Below, piece by piece: positions 1-8,072 of a DNA stretch of 51,589 bases. Below the pieces are notes generated by a model. The model worked only from the letters and a program-made list of their open reading frames with translations. It did no database searches and had not been told where the DNA came from. The position numbers and the translations under genes are program-made. Positions within the stretch are counted from its first letter, which is position 1. Each line of letters begins with the position of its first letter. The stretch comes from Okeania sp. SIO2B3 (GTDB lineage Bacteria > Cyanobacteriota > Cyanobacteriia > Cyanobacteriales > Microcoleaceae), in the NCBI RefSeq assembly GCF_010672525.1, contig NZ_JAAHGH010000038.1, positions 12,599 to 64,187 of the forward strand. The letters run 5' to 3'.

Positions 1-385
1 CTACTGCTGTTTTCACAACCCCAGATTTATCGCCTTTACCATCATTAATAACACTCCAGGTAGAAAAAAGTTTTTCTTCTTTTCGTTCTTCAAACTCCGT
101 TAACCAGGTTACTAAACTAACAATAAGAGCAATATTAGCAAGCAAACCAATAATTTCTAAAGTTGCTGAATTTCTTAACAGATATTCTATATCTTCTAAA
201 AACTTTTCAATAGGAGTTGTTTCCCACCAATCTGCAATACGTCTGAGGAATCTGGTTTGTTTTTCAGGAGTTTTTTTGTTAGGATATTGAATGTTTGGAG
301 GAAAATAAAAACCTTTTTGTCTGAGATTTTCTATTCTTTCCTCTAATTTTTTGTTCTTTGATTTTTGTTTTATATTCTTTATCAT
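1..385 (-). CDS. Membrane-anchored pentapeptide-repeat-type protein, copy A (3' end beyond window)
   Basis: The gene reads leftwards from the ATG at 385 and is still open at base 1, so only the first 128 codons are visible. The protein has a basic, charged N-terminus, one hydrophobic segment near residues 75-95 and a stretch containing STWSVINDGKGDKSGVV. It is nearly identical to copy B (681-1157) at a constant offset of 772 bases, differing at a few N-terminal residues. Copy B continues past this point into LNKTNLHDANL, which looks like the beginning of pentapeptide (A(D/N)LxX) repeats. I infer that copy A is the parent gene and continues into a full repeat domain outside the window. Such proteins are common in filamentous cyanobacteria, but their role is mostly unknown. 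Confidence 0.6.
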   Translation of the reverse strand, partial: MIKNIKQKSKNKKLEERIENLRQKGFYFPPNIQYPNKKTPEKQTRFLRRIADWWETTPIEKFLEDIEYLLRNSATLEIIGLLANIALIVSLVTWLTEFEERKEEKLFSTWSVINDGKGDKSGVVKTAV

Positions 386-441
386 TGTCTTTATCTTTCC
401 ACTTTAATAGTAAACCGATATATCTAAAAATATTGCAATAA

Positions 442-473
442 GCGTAGGTTGGGTTGAGGAATCGAAACCCAAC
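442..473. repeat. Short palindromic cyanobacterial repeat
   Basis: The arms GGTTGGGTT and AAACCCAAC face each other around a short loop. Palindromes built on TTGGGTTTC...AACCCAACC recur between genes in many cyanobacterial genomes. It may act as a weak transcription terminator. Confidence 0.5.
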
Positions 474-498
474 AATGGTCTAATACGGTTCAGATAAT

Positions 499-601
499 AC
501 CGTGTCCGGATAATTAGTGAGCAAAAAACCTTTTCCCTTCTAACTTTTTCTTTCCTTCTGCCTTACCTCTTCCAAAGTGTAAGTATTCAATCGGACATGA
601 T
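499..601. mobile_element. MITE-like element, ATCATGTCCG family, copy 1 (degenerate)
   Basis: The right end reads CGGACATGAT and the left end is a degraded inverse of it (ACCGTGTCCG). Between them lies a pyrimidine-rich core with TCCAAAGTGTAAGTATTCAA near the right end. Two cleaner copies of 111 bp lie at 27760-27870 and 28014-28124. There is no coding capacity, so movement would need a transposase in trans (inference). Confidence 0.55.
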
Positions 602-680
602 ATAAGACCAAAACCTATAAACTATCGAACAATTATTAGTAGCTCTTGAGATTATAAAACTGCAAAAAAAAATCCTTAAC

Positions 681-1157
681 TCAATTGTATTGAACAATGA
701 GGTTAGCGTCATGGAGATTAGTTTTATTAAGTTCTAGACCAGATAAAGAAAATCCATCTTTATGTAATCGTTCTACTGCTGTTTTCACAACCCCAGATTT
801 ATCGCCTTTACCATCATTAATAACACTCCAGGTAGAAAAAAGTTTTTCTTCTTTTCGTTCTTCAAACTCCGTTAACCAGGTTACTAAACTAACAATAAGA
901 GCAATATTAGCAAGCAAACCAATAATTTCTAAAGTTGCTGAATTTCTTAACAGATATTCTATATCTTCTAAAAACTTTTCAATAGGAGTTGTTTCCCACC
1001 AATCTGCAATACGTCTGATTAATCTGGTTTCTTTTTCAGGAGTTTTTTTGTTAGGATATTGAATGTTTGGAGGAAAATAAAAACCTTGTTGTCTCAGCTT
1101 TTCTATTCTTTCCTCTAATTTTTTGTTCCTTGATTTTTGTTTTCTATTCTTTATCAT
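681..1157 (-). CDS. Truncated duplicate of the pentapeptide-type membrane protein, copy B
   Basis: This 158-residue protein starts at the ATG at 1157. It has a basic coiled N-terminus (residues 1-25), a WWETTP motif near 53-58, one hydrophobic segment at about 75-95 and a C-terminal stretch LELNKTNLHDANL that resembles the first one or two pentapeptide repeats. It then stops after IVQYN. The first 128 residues are almost the same as copy A upstream of it on the left. Full-length relatives would be expected to carry many more repeats, so this looks like a recent tandem duplication that lost its repeat domain. Whether the short form is expressed or functional is unknown. Confidence 0.6.
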   Translation of the reverse strand: MIKNRKQKSRNKKLEERIEKLRQQGFYFPPNIQYPNKKTPEKETRLIRRIADWWETTPIEKFLEDIEYLLRNSATLEIIGLLANIALIVSLVTWLTEFEERKEEKLFSTWSVINDGKGDKSGVVKTAVERLHKDGFSLSGLELNKTNLHDANLIVQYN

Positions 1158-1251
1158 TATCTCGATCGCTGATATACTAATCCTAAATGATTTGTGAAAA
1201 TTTGCGCTTAGGTTTGGAGACCAAACCCCAACAATAAAATATTACAACCTA

Positions 1252-1585
1252 TTTAGTCCAGTAGGGTGCGTTACGGCTAGCGCCTAACGCACCACTATTA
1301 ATTCAAAAATCATCTTCAGAAATTGATTACCAGGTAATCTGTGGGGTAGGTTAGCGAATAATTAATAATTAATAATTAATAATTAATAATTAAGTTGATA
1401 ATTATTCATTCAACAATTCAAGCCTTCAAGCCTTCCCTTTTAAGGGTATAAAATCAAAAAAAATCCTTTTAGTCAATACTATCCATTTTAAGAAGAGGTA
1501 ATTATTAATTGTTAATGGCTTTGTTGCTGAAGCTTCCTTGAAAAACGGTGCGTTACGCTTCTCTAACGCACCCTACTGGACTAAA
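1252..1585. repeat. Segment bounded by a 22-bp perfect inverted repeat
   Basis: Bases 1252-1273 (starting TTTAGTCCAGTAGGG) are the exact reverse complement of 1564-1585. Each arm also belongs to its own local hairpin built on GGTGCGTTA and TAACGCACC. The roughly 290-bp interior has no ORF and holds a TAATTAATAATTAA microsatellite (about 1360-1392) and a fragment of the CCGAATAATT repeat family (about 1420-1505). It could be a small non-autonomous element or paired terminators for the two genes that flank it. Confidence 0.5.
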
Positions 1586-1600
1586 GTGCTGACCGTTTCT

Positions 1601-3136
1601 TTACAACCGACAAGACTTACGTTCGCGGGTTTCTTCCACATTTTGCCAACCATAAGAAAAATGACTAATAGAATTAATCTGAGGAGTTGCTCTTCTAATA
1701 GCTTGCATTTGGATCTCTAAGGAAGGGCGACCAGTAAAAGGTTGTCCCCAAACTCCAGCGATCGCTGGAATAACTGCTACCCCATTTGGTGCCATACTTA
1801 CTACTCTCTGCACTTTTGAAACAATACAACTGGGGTTGCGATCGCCACAAATTCCATAAGACATGGGATGCCATTCCATTGAAGAGGGAAATTGGTCCCA
1901 AGGTTGGAGTCGAGAGTCGAACCCATTATCCCGTACTCTTTTGTTACCACCAGGAAAAAATACAGCACCAGCAGAAAGACCTTTTTGTTTCACTGGTTTA
2001 GTCGCCACCTTGAGAAAATCAAGTATTCCTTGAGCTGCGTGAGCAACACTCAATTCCCAAACTTGTCGTCCCGAACCTCCTTTCGGTAGTCTACCAGTAG
2101 CAGATGCAGTAGTCGCAGGTGAAAAGAAATTTTGCCATTTAGGAGTTTCCCTGTAAGAAACCGCAGAAATATCTCCAGAAGTTACATATCCTTTGTCTAA
2201 AAATCTTGTGAGTAATTCCTTTCCTGCTTCATTTTTCGCACGTTGCAATAGAGCTTTCTTAGAAGCTTCACCATAAACCCATAAATCTTTTACTTGATCC
2301 GCTACAGAGTCTGGTCCTACTCCACGCAAATAACGAACGTAGTCGAATAAAACACCTTGAGGTCGGCGTTTGAGTACCTCATTAATCATAACTGCATAAT
2401 CTTGACGTGCTTCTGGACTGTACGGATCAATGAATGTATGAAAAGCATGACTTGCACCTAACTGGTTGTGCAAACTAGCATTATCTGGAATCACATCAAG
2501 GGTTGTTTGACCTTTACCGTTGCGAGCTAAAGCTTGTTGACGGTTGGGTAGTTGAGAGTAAGTATAGCCAAAGTTGATGGTAAATACCCAAGCATAAGCT
2601 CGCAAACCACGATCGCCTGCTTTTTTGAGACTCTCAGCTAATAGATCGACATTTTCATAACCAGGGACGCGCAGTACAGACGGCCAAACTGTGGGGTTAT
2701 TTGCTGCGGGAAGAAGCACTTGTCCATCATAAAAAGCTTCTATATAAACTTGATTGTAGCCTTTATTAACTACATGGTCGAGTATTCTGTCAATTTCTCC
2801 TGGTCTAGCATCACAAGGATATAGTCGCAACCAGATGCCTTGAGTTCTTGGCCAGTTTCTCAGGCGACAGTTGTTTACTTCTCTACCCTGTTGAATTAAG
2901 ATATCTTGATATTGTTTTTCTGCTTCTTTGTTTCCTGCTAAGACTGCTTGACGTAAGTTTTCTTTTGTAGCGATCGCTTCTGGTGACAAACGACAATAAT
3001 TATCTGTTTGTGCTTGAGCTGGTTGCTGATACGAAAATAATGGATTTGCTATTAGGCAAAATAAAGTACCTAATAGAGTATTATATAAGGTTTTTTTTGT
3101 TTTAATTTTTGTCAGTGAAGTATAAGTTGTGTTCAT
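1601..3136 (-). CDS. Secreted family-10-like glycosyl hydrolase (GHL10 type)
   Basis: The 511-residue protein begins with a signal peptide: a basic start, a hydrophobic core at about 17-36 and a likely signal peptidase I site after AQA at residue 42. From about residue 98 to the end it matches the GHL10 (DUF187-type) barrel-like fold: GIWLRLYPCDARPGEID, then GYNQVYIEAFYDG, FIDPYSPEAR at 235-244 and LFDYVRY at 263-269. Members are predicted to act on glycans outside the cytoplasm, but the substrate is not defined. Long charged linkers separate the signal from the fold. Length and ends look complete. The stop codon lies only 15 bases from the inverted-repeat segment at 1252-1585, which may end its transcript. 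Confidence 0.8.
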   Translation of the reverse strand: MNTTYTSLTKIKTKKTLYNTLLGTLFCLIANPLFSYQQPAQAQTDNYCRLSPEAIATKENLRQAVLAGNKEAEKQYQDILIQQGREVNNCRLRNWPRTQGIWLRLYPCDARPGEIDRILDHVVNKGYNQVYIEAFYDGQVLLPAANNPTVWPSVLRVPGYENVDLLAESLKKAGDRGLRAYAWVFTINFGYTYSQLPNRQQALARNGKGQTTLDVIPDNASLHNQLGASHAFHTFIDPYSPEARQDYAVMINEVLKRRPQGVLFDYVRYLRGVGPDSVADQVKDLWVYGEASKKALLQRAKNEAGKELLTRFLDKGYVTSGDISAVSYRETPKWQNFFSPATTASATGRLPKGGSGRQVWELSVAHAAQGILDFLKVATKPVKQKGLSAGAVFFPGGNKRVRDNGFDSRLQPWDQFPSSMEWHPMSYGICGDRNPSCIVSKVQRVVSMAPNGVAVIPAIAGVWGQPFTGRPSLEIQMQAIRRATPQINSISHFSYGWQNVEETRERKSCRL

Positions 3137-4280
3137 AAGAGTAATTAAATTTATTTCCTCATATAAATAAACAGAATAACACCTAATTGTTGATTAGTTA
3201 TTCGGTTAATAGCTAGTCTTTCAGTATAGTTGAAAAATCAATTGTATAGCACTATGTGGTAGGGAATAGTGGCTCTGGGAATAGCAAGGTTTTTTCCTAC
3301 GGAAACACTCCATGAACAGGATTGAAAAATGTCTTAACCAATGCCTATTTTGACTCAAATTTATTGTCTTCACCTATAGCAATGTGCGCTGGCATATTTA
3401 CAAATTACAATAACTGTCCAATAGCTAAAAGCCTTATATTATAGCAATTCTCATACTGGTGAGATACAAAATTCGTTTTTTTAGGCAACAGCTCATCTGG
3501 CAACAGGCAACAGGGAATAGGGAATAGGGAATAGGAATAAAAAAGATTACTGTACCTCACTAGCTTGGGAAATGCTATATCGGTTTTTTATTCCCCCTTC
3601 CGGAGCTGTTGCCTCACAGGAGTGCGCATTCCCTCTCTTGGTCAGCGTTCCCTTGGGACTGGCGTCGTCGCGGGGTCTGACCGCAAGCGAGCTGGCGTCG
3701 TCGCGGGGTCGCACCGCTGTTGCCAGATGAGCTGTTGCCTGCGCACAGCGCTATATTTACGTAGTCCAATAGCTCTTAAATCTTCAAATTGACAAAAAAA
3801 ATTCGGATTATTGTTACCCGAATTTGTACAGTTACTCAAAAAAAACTGAGGAATTGCTTATTTTTTCACCTTGCTTTGTAGGAAAAATTACAGAATATTG
3901 AAGGTAAATGAGGTACACATAAGAATATTCAATAATTTTGAATTACCTCTTCTTATAAATAAAAGGATTGGATAAAAAGATTTTTTTCTTTTAGTCAATC
4001 CTATCCGTTTTCATAGGAATTCTGAAAAGTTTTTTGATACTGAATTTTGCCCCCCGAGCAAGCCAACTTTGGGGGGAACAAGAGTAAATTTGCTTCTAAA
4101 AGTACCCCTTTATTAATCTCCCTCCCGTCCCCCGCAGGATCGGGGGAAGCCAGATGTTGCTTCGCTTTTTGTTGAACGGGGGATGCGCGGGGGCTTTGAT
4201 GTAGCAAATGGGACTTCTCAGACAACCTCTCAAAGAGAGGTATTATTAATTATTAATTATTAATTATTAATTATTAATTA
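3137..4280. other. Repeat-rich spacer between the GHL10 gene and psb27
   Basis: No credible gene is seen in these 1.1 kb. Identifiable parts are a dispersed repeat at 3375-3442 that returns at 46840-46906, a region at about 3484-3757 with opposing copies of GGCAACAGCTCATCTGGCAA-type sequence, a hairpin at 3801-3828 (AATTCGG/CCGAATT), a GC-rich palindromic element at 4046-4195, and a TAATTATTAATT microsatellite at 4241-4283. Short ORFs here sit inside these repeats. Confidence 0.6.
4046..4195. repeat. GC-rich palindromic element (CCCCC...GATGCGCGGGGGC family), larger copy
   Basis: The left part carries TTTGCCCCCCGAGC and TTTGGGGGG, and the right part ends GGGGGATGCGCGGGGGCTTT. The same arrangement occurs three times at 51291-51582. 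This copy is longer because of extra sequence in its centre. The GC content stands out sharply from the AT-rich surroundings. Confidence 0.55.
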
Positions 4281-4679
4281 TTAAACTCCCCGTTTTAAAG
4301 CAAGTTCTACTTGTCTAAATTCTTGATTTAAACGTTTCTTCAATTTTTCAGGCACAGGACGATTTGGATAAGAACTATAATGACCTGCTAGAGAATTAAG
4401 AGCAGTTCTCATAGTGGTAAAAGAAGGTAAAGTCGATACAGAATTATCACGTCGGTAGCGAGAAGCATAGTCATTAAGTGTTTGACGTGCTAGTGCTTGA
4501 GCTTCTGCTTTACCTTCTGTATTTTCTGGTAACTCAATAGCTGTTTTTAAGGTATTTATTAAAGCTAATGTGTCTTCTTGATAATTTCCACTTAAAGTTG
4601 CGGGATTATTAGAACAACCCATCAAACCTATTACACAAACTAAAACTAAGGCTAGTACACGAGAAATAAAACGTTTCAT
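4281..4679 (-). CDS. psb27: Photosystem II assembly lipoprotein Psb27
   Basis: This 132-residue protein has a lipoprotein signal with lipobox LMGC and the modified cysteine at residue 22. The mature part is a four-helix bundle type containing SGNYQEDTL, YASRYRRD and the hallmark TALNSLAGHY. Psb27 sits on the lumenal side of photosystem II assembly and repair intermediates, bound to CP43, and keeps the manganese cluster from loading too early. Length agrees with cyanobacterial Psb27. The stop codon lies at the edge of the TAATTATTAATT microsatellite, so the last codons border simple repeat. No partner gene is adjacent. Confidence 0.92.
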   Translation of the reverse strand: MKRFISRVLALVLVCVIGLMGCSNNPATLSGNYQEDTLALINTLKTAIELPENTEGKAEAQALARQTLNDYASRYRRDNSVSTLPSFTTMRTALNSLAGHYSSYPNRPVPEKLKKRLNQEFRQVELALKRGV

Positions 4680-4838
4680 AGAACTTTATTTGCTATGGTA
4701 GCTAATTTTTTATTGATTATTTCATAGTATAGTCTAGCTCAATTTGACATTTTAGTATAGTTAAATATCAAAAAAATATTCTATTACTACAATTTTTTAT
4801 TTTTGTCAAATGTTAATTGTTTGACAACGATCAAATAA

Positions 4839-6011
4839 TCAAAAATCCAAGAAATAACTAATTTGTCCCGATCGCACCGAAAGAATTTGAGTATCTTGTA
4901 ACCACTGACCATCAAAACACCCTAAATGAGTAGTTGTAATCAAAGTTTGAAAACGGTCAGTAATTGCTTCTAACAATTGATTTTGTCGATGCAAGTCTAA
5001 CTCTGCCAACACATCATCCAATAACAACAACGGTGGTTCCTCTACTACCTGCTCAATAAGTTGCAACTCCGCCAACTTTAACGCTAACACCAAAGTGCGC
5101 TGCTGTCCTTGAGAAGCATATTGTCGTGCTGGAGTATCATTAATAGTAAAAGCTACATCATCTCGATGAGGACCTACTACTGTAGTACCTTGATATTGTT
5201 CGGCGATCGCCCGTACCTTGATTTTTTCTAAAAAAGCTTGACGCACCCCATCCAAACTATCTTGAATAATCAATTCCTTACTATCAACCATCACATTCGC
5301 CAAATATTCCATCCGCAAAACTTCCATATTTCCAGCGATCGCCCGGTGCCACTCACTCGCTAACGGTGCTAACCTCTGTAAAACACGCTGTCTTCGGCGA
5401 ATTACCCGCGCTCCAGTAGTTGCCAACTGAGCATCCCACAAAGCTAACTCCTGAGTAGAAATAGAATTTATGGAACCAGTAGTTTCTGCTGCCATTTTCT
5501 GTTGGCGAATTTGCTTTAATAAAGCATTCCGTTGGCGCAAAACTTGATTGTACTGTTGCAGAATGTGAGCATAAACAGGTTCGAGTTGTACCAATAGTCG
5601 GTCTAACCAGTGACGGCGTACTTCAGGTCCACCCCTGACTAAATCTAAATCTAGACTGGAAAACTGAACCACATTTAGAATGCTTAAAAAGTCTAAATGG
5701 CGACGTAAAGTTTCACCATTAACTGCCACAGTGCGTCTACCTTGACTCCGTACAGTTAAAGTCAGCTCAATATTGCCAACTTGTCTTTCTAAGTTAGCTT
5801 GTATTTGTCCCGCTGGTTTGCCATCTAGGATTAAATCGCGATCGCGACTAACCCGATGAGATTTGAGAGTGGAAAGTAACTCTACTGACTCCAGTAGATT
5901 AGATTTACCTTGGGCGTTATCTCCCACTAAAATTGTTTTGGCAGCATCAAAATTAACTTTCTGGTCTAGATAGTTCCGAAACTGTCGTAAATGTAAATGT
6001 CTAAGGTACAT
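4839..6011 (-). CDS. recF: DNA replication and repair protein RecF
   Basis: RecF is the SMC-like ATPase that helps load RecA at single-strand gaps together with RecO and RecR. From the ATG at 6011 the protein is 390 residues and starts MYLRHLHLRQFRNY, the conserved RecF start. Walker A is GDNAQGKS (residues 30-37), the ABC signature lies in YASQGQQRTL (298-307) and Walker B is LLLLDD (331-336). An upstream ATG at 6053 would add 14 residues, but that stretch lies in the dispersed GCTCCGCAAACAGC repeat and matches nothing in RecF, so I reject it. The gene is divergent from fmt across about 580 bases of spacer. Confidence 0.93.
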   Translation of the reverse strand: MYLRHLHLRQFRNYLDQKVNFDAAKTILVGDNAQGKSNLLESVELLSTLKSHRVSRDRDLILDGKPAGQIQANLERQVGNIELTLTVRSQGRRTVAVNGETLRRHLDFLSILNVVQFSSLDLDLVRGGPEVRRHWLDRLLVQLEPVYAHILQQYNQVLRQRNALLKQIRQQKMAAETTGSINSISTQELALWDAQLATTGARVIRRRQRVLQRLAPLASEWHRAIAGNMEVLRMEYLANVMVDSKELIIQDSLDGVRQAFLEKIKVRAIAEQYQGTTVVGPHRDDVAFTINDTPARQYASQGQQRTLVLALKLAELQLIEQVVEEPPLLLLDDVLAELDLHRQNQLLEAITDRFQTLITTTHLGCFDGQWLQDTQILSVRSGQISYFLDF

Positions 6012-6591
6012 ATTAAAAAGCGTTTCCGTTCCGGAATGCTCCGCAAACAGCATTCAGCCTTCAGCATTCAGCTTTTGAGATGGGGGTATCATCCCAAGCT
6101 TTTATATCAAATTTGGTTGAATACTTATTATATAGTTGAGAGTAGGGAAGTGGGGGAGCGGGGGAGTAGGGGAGATGAAATAGACATCTCCATCAAAAGA
6201 GAGAACAGGGAACACCGGATATAGAAGGAGAAACAATTAATAATTTATGGATAATAATTGATTTTATTTTTGATTTTTACCAGATGTCTATTTCTGCCTA
6301 AACCATTCAAAATAAACTAAGACGTTATAGTAATATGTTTACAGGCATAACTATAACGTCTTAGTTTCAAAAAATAAAACACCTATTATTAAGTATACTA
6401 GAGTTATTGCTGAAATAGACTGAGTAATCATTTGAATTCTTTTTTGTTACTAAAAAAAGCTATAAGTCTTACACAAAAGCGGTGTCTACCATTGATTGGG
6501 TATTGGTCGAGCGGAGCAGTTTCTTTTAGTATCTCCATCCACTTCTTCCTTCTTCCTATCTTCCTTCTTCCTTCTTCCTTCTTATAATTCT
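6012..6591. other. Spacer between recF and fmt
   Basis: It begins with the dispersed GCGCAAACAGC-type repeat (about 6025-6075), followed by a purine-rich AGTAGGGAAGTGGGGGAG tract (about 6140-6172), the long perfect hairpin at 6314-6367 and a TTCCTTC pyrimidine tract (6541-6583) that ends just before the fmt start. No gene is seen. Confidence 0.6.
6314..6367. repeat. Perfect 18-bp stem hairpin
   Basis: AAACTAAGACGTTATAGT at 6314-6331 is matched exactly by its reverse complement at 6350-6367, with an 18-base loop. Neither side carries a clear T run, so it is not a standard terminator. Being perfect and long, it may be a recent element, a small RNA or a binding site for a dimeric regulator between two divergent genes. 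Confidence 0.6.
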
Positions 6592-7590
6592 ATGAAAATA
6601 ATATTCTTTGGCACACCCCAATTTGCTGTTCCTACTCTGGAAAAATTATTAACTCGCCCAGAAATTGAAGTTGTGGCAGTTGTCACTCAACCTGATAAGC
6701 GACGGGGACGTGGTAATAAACTCATCCCATCTCCAGTTAAGTCATTAGCAGTTTCTCACAATATCCCTGTTTGGCAACCCCGTCGAGTTAAAAAACATAC
6801 TGAAACTCTCAATTTATTACGACAAGCACAAGTAGATGTATTTGTGGTAGTTGCTTATGGACAGATTTTGTCTGCGGAAATTTTAGATATGCCGAAGTTG
6901 GGTTGTGTAAATGTTCATGGTTCGATTTTGCCCAAGTATCGCGGTGCTGCTCCTATTCAGTGGTCTATTTATCATGGTGAGAAGGAAACAGGTAATACCA
7001 CGATGTTGATGGATGTGGGGATGGATACGGGTCCAATGTTGTTGAAGAGTATTATTCCTATTGGTTTATTGGATAATGCTGCATCTGTGGCGGAAGTTTT
7101 GGCAAAAGATGGGGCTAATTTATTATGGGAAACTTTGTTGAAGTTGGAGAAAGGGGATATTGAACCTATTGCTCAAGATGATTCTTTGGCAACTTACGCT
7201 CCGCTGATTCAAAATTCTGATTATCAAATTGACTGGTCAAGGAGTGCTTTGGAAATTCACAACCAAGTAAGGGGGTTTTTTCCTAACTGTGTTACCAGTT
7301 TTCGGGGTCAGTCTTTGAAGGTAATGGCAACTGTTCCAGTAGGTGCTGAATATTGGTCGGAGTTGCCACCTGAGTTACAGAAGTTAGAGAAGGTGTGGTC
7401 TTCTGAGTCTGAGGTTTCTGGGAGTGTGGGGGAAGTAGTGAAAGTTATTAAGGGTTTGGGACCAGTGCTGCAAACTGGCGCTGGTTGGTTGTTATTGTGG
7501 CAGGTCCAGTTGTCAGGAAAGAAGGCGGTTTCTGGTTGGGATTTTGCTAATGGTACTCGTTTGGCCACAGGGGAGATTATTGGCAGTTAG
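6592..7590 (+). CDS. fmt: Methionyl-tRNA formyltransferase
   Basis: Fmt adds a formyl group from 10-formyl-tetrahydrofolate to initiator Met-tRNA. From the ATG at 6592 it is 332 residues, starting MKIIFFGTPQFAVPTLEKL, the usual start. The catalytic-domain motif HGSILPKYRGAAP (from about residue 109) is intact, followed by the C-terminal tRNA-binding domain from about residue 205. The frame stays open upstream to 6496, but the extra 32 residues are translated from a TTCCTTC tract (SSFFLSSFFLLPS) and are surely not native. A palindrome (7622-7641) follows the stop codon by about 30 bases. Confidence 0.93.
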   Translation: MKIIFFGTPQFAVPTLEKLLTRPEIEVVAVVTQPDKRRGRGNKLIPSPVKSLAVSHNIPVWQPRRVKKHTETLNLLRQAQVDVFVVVAYGQILSAEILDMPKLGCVNVHGSILPKYRGAAPIQWSIYHGEKETGNTTMLMDVGMDTGPMLLKSIIPIGLLDNAASVAEVLAKDGANLLWETLLKLEKGDIEPIAQDDSLATYAPLIQNSDYQIDWSRSALEIHNQVRGFFPNCVTSFRGQSLKVMATVPVGAEYWSELPPELQKLEKVWSSESEVSGSVGEVVKVIKGLGPVLQTGAGWLLLWQVQLSGKKAVSGWDFANGTRLATGEIIGS

Positions 7591-7621
7591 AATGGGCCAT
7601 TTAAGTTATCAGTTAACAGTA

Positions 7622-7641
7622 CATCCTACTAAAGTAGGATG
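7622..7641. terminator. Palindrome after fmt, possible terminator
   Basis: CATCCTAC-TAAA-GTAGGATG forms an 8-bp perfect stem with a four-base loop about 30 bases after the fmt stop. An A run, not a T run, follows on the + strand, so termination of fmt is possible but not clear. Confidence 0.35.
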
Positions 7642-7910
7642 CAAAAAAATACTTAATTTTCTTTTTTTATCCCCTTGAAAGGGGAGGCTTGATATATAAT
7701 CCGGTTATAAAGTAATTGTAAAATTACTTCCTCAGAATTACAGATGTTCTGCTTGAATACGAATTTAAAAATTTAATAGTTCAAATCCTTTCTTGACTTC
7801 GCGCCTCCTGACTCCTGAGGACTGACTTCTTAGCAATACGATAACTAATTACCCGGTTTCTATATGAGACCTGATGTTCTGGTAATTGGCCGTTAAACTT
7901 ATCAATTTAA

Positions 7911-8030
7911 ATTATCTTTTCTTTTGCGAGTTTAATACCCCAGCGTCAATGGGGGTGCTTAAAATTTTTTTGGGTCTGGACCCCATAAGCAATTTTCCCT
8001 TCTGCCTTCTGCCTTCTGCCTTCTTCAAAG
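7911..8030. repeat. Dispersed repeat upstream of the MscS gene, copy 1
   Basis: The stretch with GTTTAATACCCC(A/C), GGTGCTTAAAATT, CCATAAGCAATTTTCCCTTC and a CTTCTGC-type tract matches 28510-28646, which lies just upstream of the dehydratase gene. A partial third copy is at about 20690-20738. It has no coding capacity. The remainder of the 7591-8072 spacer shows nothing recognisable. Confidence 0.55.
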
Positions 8031-8072
8031 TTTAGTTTCAACTGAAAAAACGAATAGGAATTAATTTAGACT

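Noticed and set aside
697-1062. 121-residue plus-strand ORF over copy B
   Set aside because: It is the antisense of the duplicated gene, whose minus-strand reading is supported by copy A and by a membrane segment.
3565-3839. Short ORFs on both strands near 3.6 kb
   Set aside because: They are translations of a dispersed repeat (GGCGTCGTCGCGGGGTC and similar) that also appears before rpoC2, with no protein-like composition.
4001-4225. 74-residue minus-strand ORF
   Set aside because: It lies inside the GC-rich palindromic element and reflects repeat sequence.
6496-6591. N-terminal extension of fmt
   Set aside because: The residues derive from a pyrimidine simple repeat; the family start is at 6592.
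7775-7800. Possible tRNA T-loop (AGTTCAAATCC)
   Set aside because: No acceptor stem, D-arm or anticodon arm can be built around it.
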